5,605 nt of DNA from Candidatus Sulfotelmatobacter sp. (GTDB lineage Bacteria > Acidobacteriota > Terriglobia > Terriglobales > Acidobacteriaceae): NCBI GenBank assembly GCA_030037515.1, contig JASHRE010000118.1, forward strand, positions 1-5,605, written 5' to 3'. The notes under the pieces are model-generated. The model was not told where the DNA came from and made no database searches. It saw only the letters and a program-made list of their open reading frames with translations. Below are positions 5,134-5,605 of the stretch, one piece after another. The position numbers and the translations under genes are program-made. Each line of letters begins with the position of its first letter. Within the stretch, counting starts at the first letter, position 1.

Positions 5134-5605
5134 TCAAAGTCTCTCCGCGGCTCGCAATTTCGCACTGCGCGCCCGCGGATTGCGATCGATCTCCTCTTCC
5201 GATGCTGTGACCGGTTTTTTGGCCAGCACCTGGTAGTACTTGTACTTTTTCTCGCCGTCGCGAAAGGCATCCTTTACCATGCGGTCTTCGAGCGAGTGAA
5301 AACTGATCACCACAATCCTTCCACCCGGCTTCAGGATCCGCGGCGCCGCTTCCAGCAGCGCCCGCAGATCGTCCAATTCACGGTTTACGAAGATTCGAAG
5401 AGCCTGGAAAGTTCGCGTCGCGGGATGAATTCGCCTTTCTTCCTTATTCATTGGCCGGGCCGCGGCTGATATCACTTCCGCAAGTTGTGCGGTAGTCCGT
5501 ATCGGCCGCGACCGGCAAATGGCTCTGGCGATTCTCCGCGACCTCCTTTCCTCTCCGAATTCGTAAATCACGTCGGCAAGCTCGCGCTCGTCGAGGTGGT
5601 TTACC
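5134..5605 (-). CDS. rsmH: 16S rRNA (cytosine-1402-N4) methyltransferase, C-terminal half (5' end outside window)
   Basis: RsmH (formerly MraW) uses S-adenosylmethionine to N4-methylate C1402 in the ribosomal P site. The frame enters at the window edge with VNHLDERELADVIYEFGEER and continues with the RRSRRIARAI motif, then PATRTFQALRIFVNRELDDL, LKPGGRIVVISFHSLEDR and the C-terminal NPRARSAKLRAAERL, ending at TGA 5136-5134. All are signature segments of the family. About 156 residues of a usual 300-310 are seen; the N-terminal SAM-binding motif is outside. The GTG inside VIYEFGEE (5571) is internal and not the start. It is the first dcw gene visible; mraZ would be expected upstream. It is intact as far as seen. 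Confidence 0.97.
   Translation of the reverse strand, partial: VNHLDERELADVIYEFGEERRSRRIARAICRSRPIRTTAQLAEVISAAARPMNKEERRIHPATRTFQALRIFVNRELDDLRALLEAAPRILKPGGRIVVISFHSLEDRMVKDAFRDGEKKYKYYQVLAKKPVTASEEEIDRNPRARSAKLRAAERL

Noticed and set aside
4848..5270. Minus-strand open frame of 140 codons overlapping the rsmH 3' end and the gap
   Set aside because: It overlaps rsmH in another frame over its first third, runs through the hairpin repeats, is rich in Arg/Ser/Gly, and has no family likeness. It is a chance frame in GC-rich DNA.

Overview
The window is GC-rich bacterial chromosomal DNA with every supported gene on the minus strand, so transcription runs from position 5605 towards 1. Five genes are recognised with confidence: rsmH (5' part outside the window), ftsL, ftsI, gcvT and gcvH (3' part outside the window). 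The three division/wall genes are the front part of a dcw (division and cell wall) cluster; gcvT and gcvH are components of the glycine cleavage system. I favour Acidobacteriota as the source. The reasons are an FtsI with a long Pro/Ala linker and one C-terminal PASTA domain, and intergenic repeats with a 'GTCATCCCGAG ... CTCGGAATGAC' and 'CCGAGCGAAG' character that I associate with that phylum. This assignment is an inference from memory, not a computed classification.

Layout in the order of transcription: the RsmH C-terminal half (5605-5134); a 297-bp gap with short hairpins and repeats; a small 53-codon gene (4836-4675) whose TAA touches the ftsL ATG; ftsL (4674-4210); a 229-bp gap holding an 81-bp inverted-repeat element and GC-rich repeats; ftsI (3977-1776); a gap of about 150 bp with a weak promoter candidate; gcvT (1610-420, TTG start); a 228-bp gap with one doubtful small reading frame; and the first 63 codons of gcvH (191-1), which end exactly at the expected lipoyl lysine.

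Function: RsmH methylates 16S rRNA. FtsL is a bitopic divisome protein that works with FtsQ/FtsB-type partners to activate FtsW-FtsI, and FtsI cross-links septal peptidoglycan. GcvT and GcvH take part in glycine breakdown to CO2, ammonia and methylene-THF. No murE or other wall gene follows ftsI, so the dcw order is interrupted at that point and the glycine-cleavage genes come next.

The most notable item is the small gene between rsmH and ftsL. It has a Shine-Dalgarno-like site, coding-like base use and an exact stop/start junction with ftsL, and it matches no dcw protein that I know. The rest is ordinary housekeeping content with repeat-bearing intergenic gaps. I saw no CRISPR array, transposase, tRNA, rRNA or clear intrinsic terminator.
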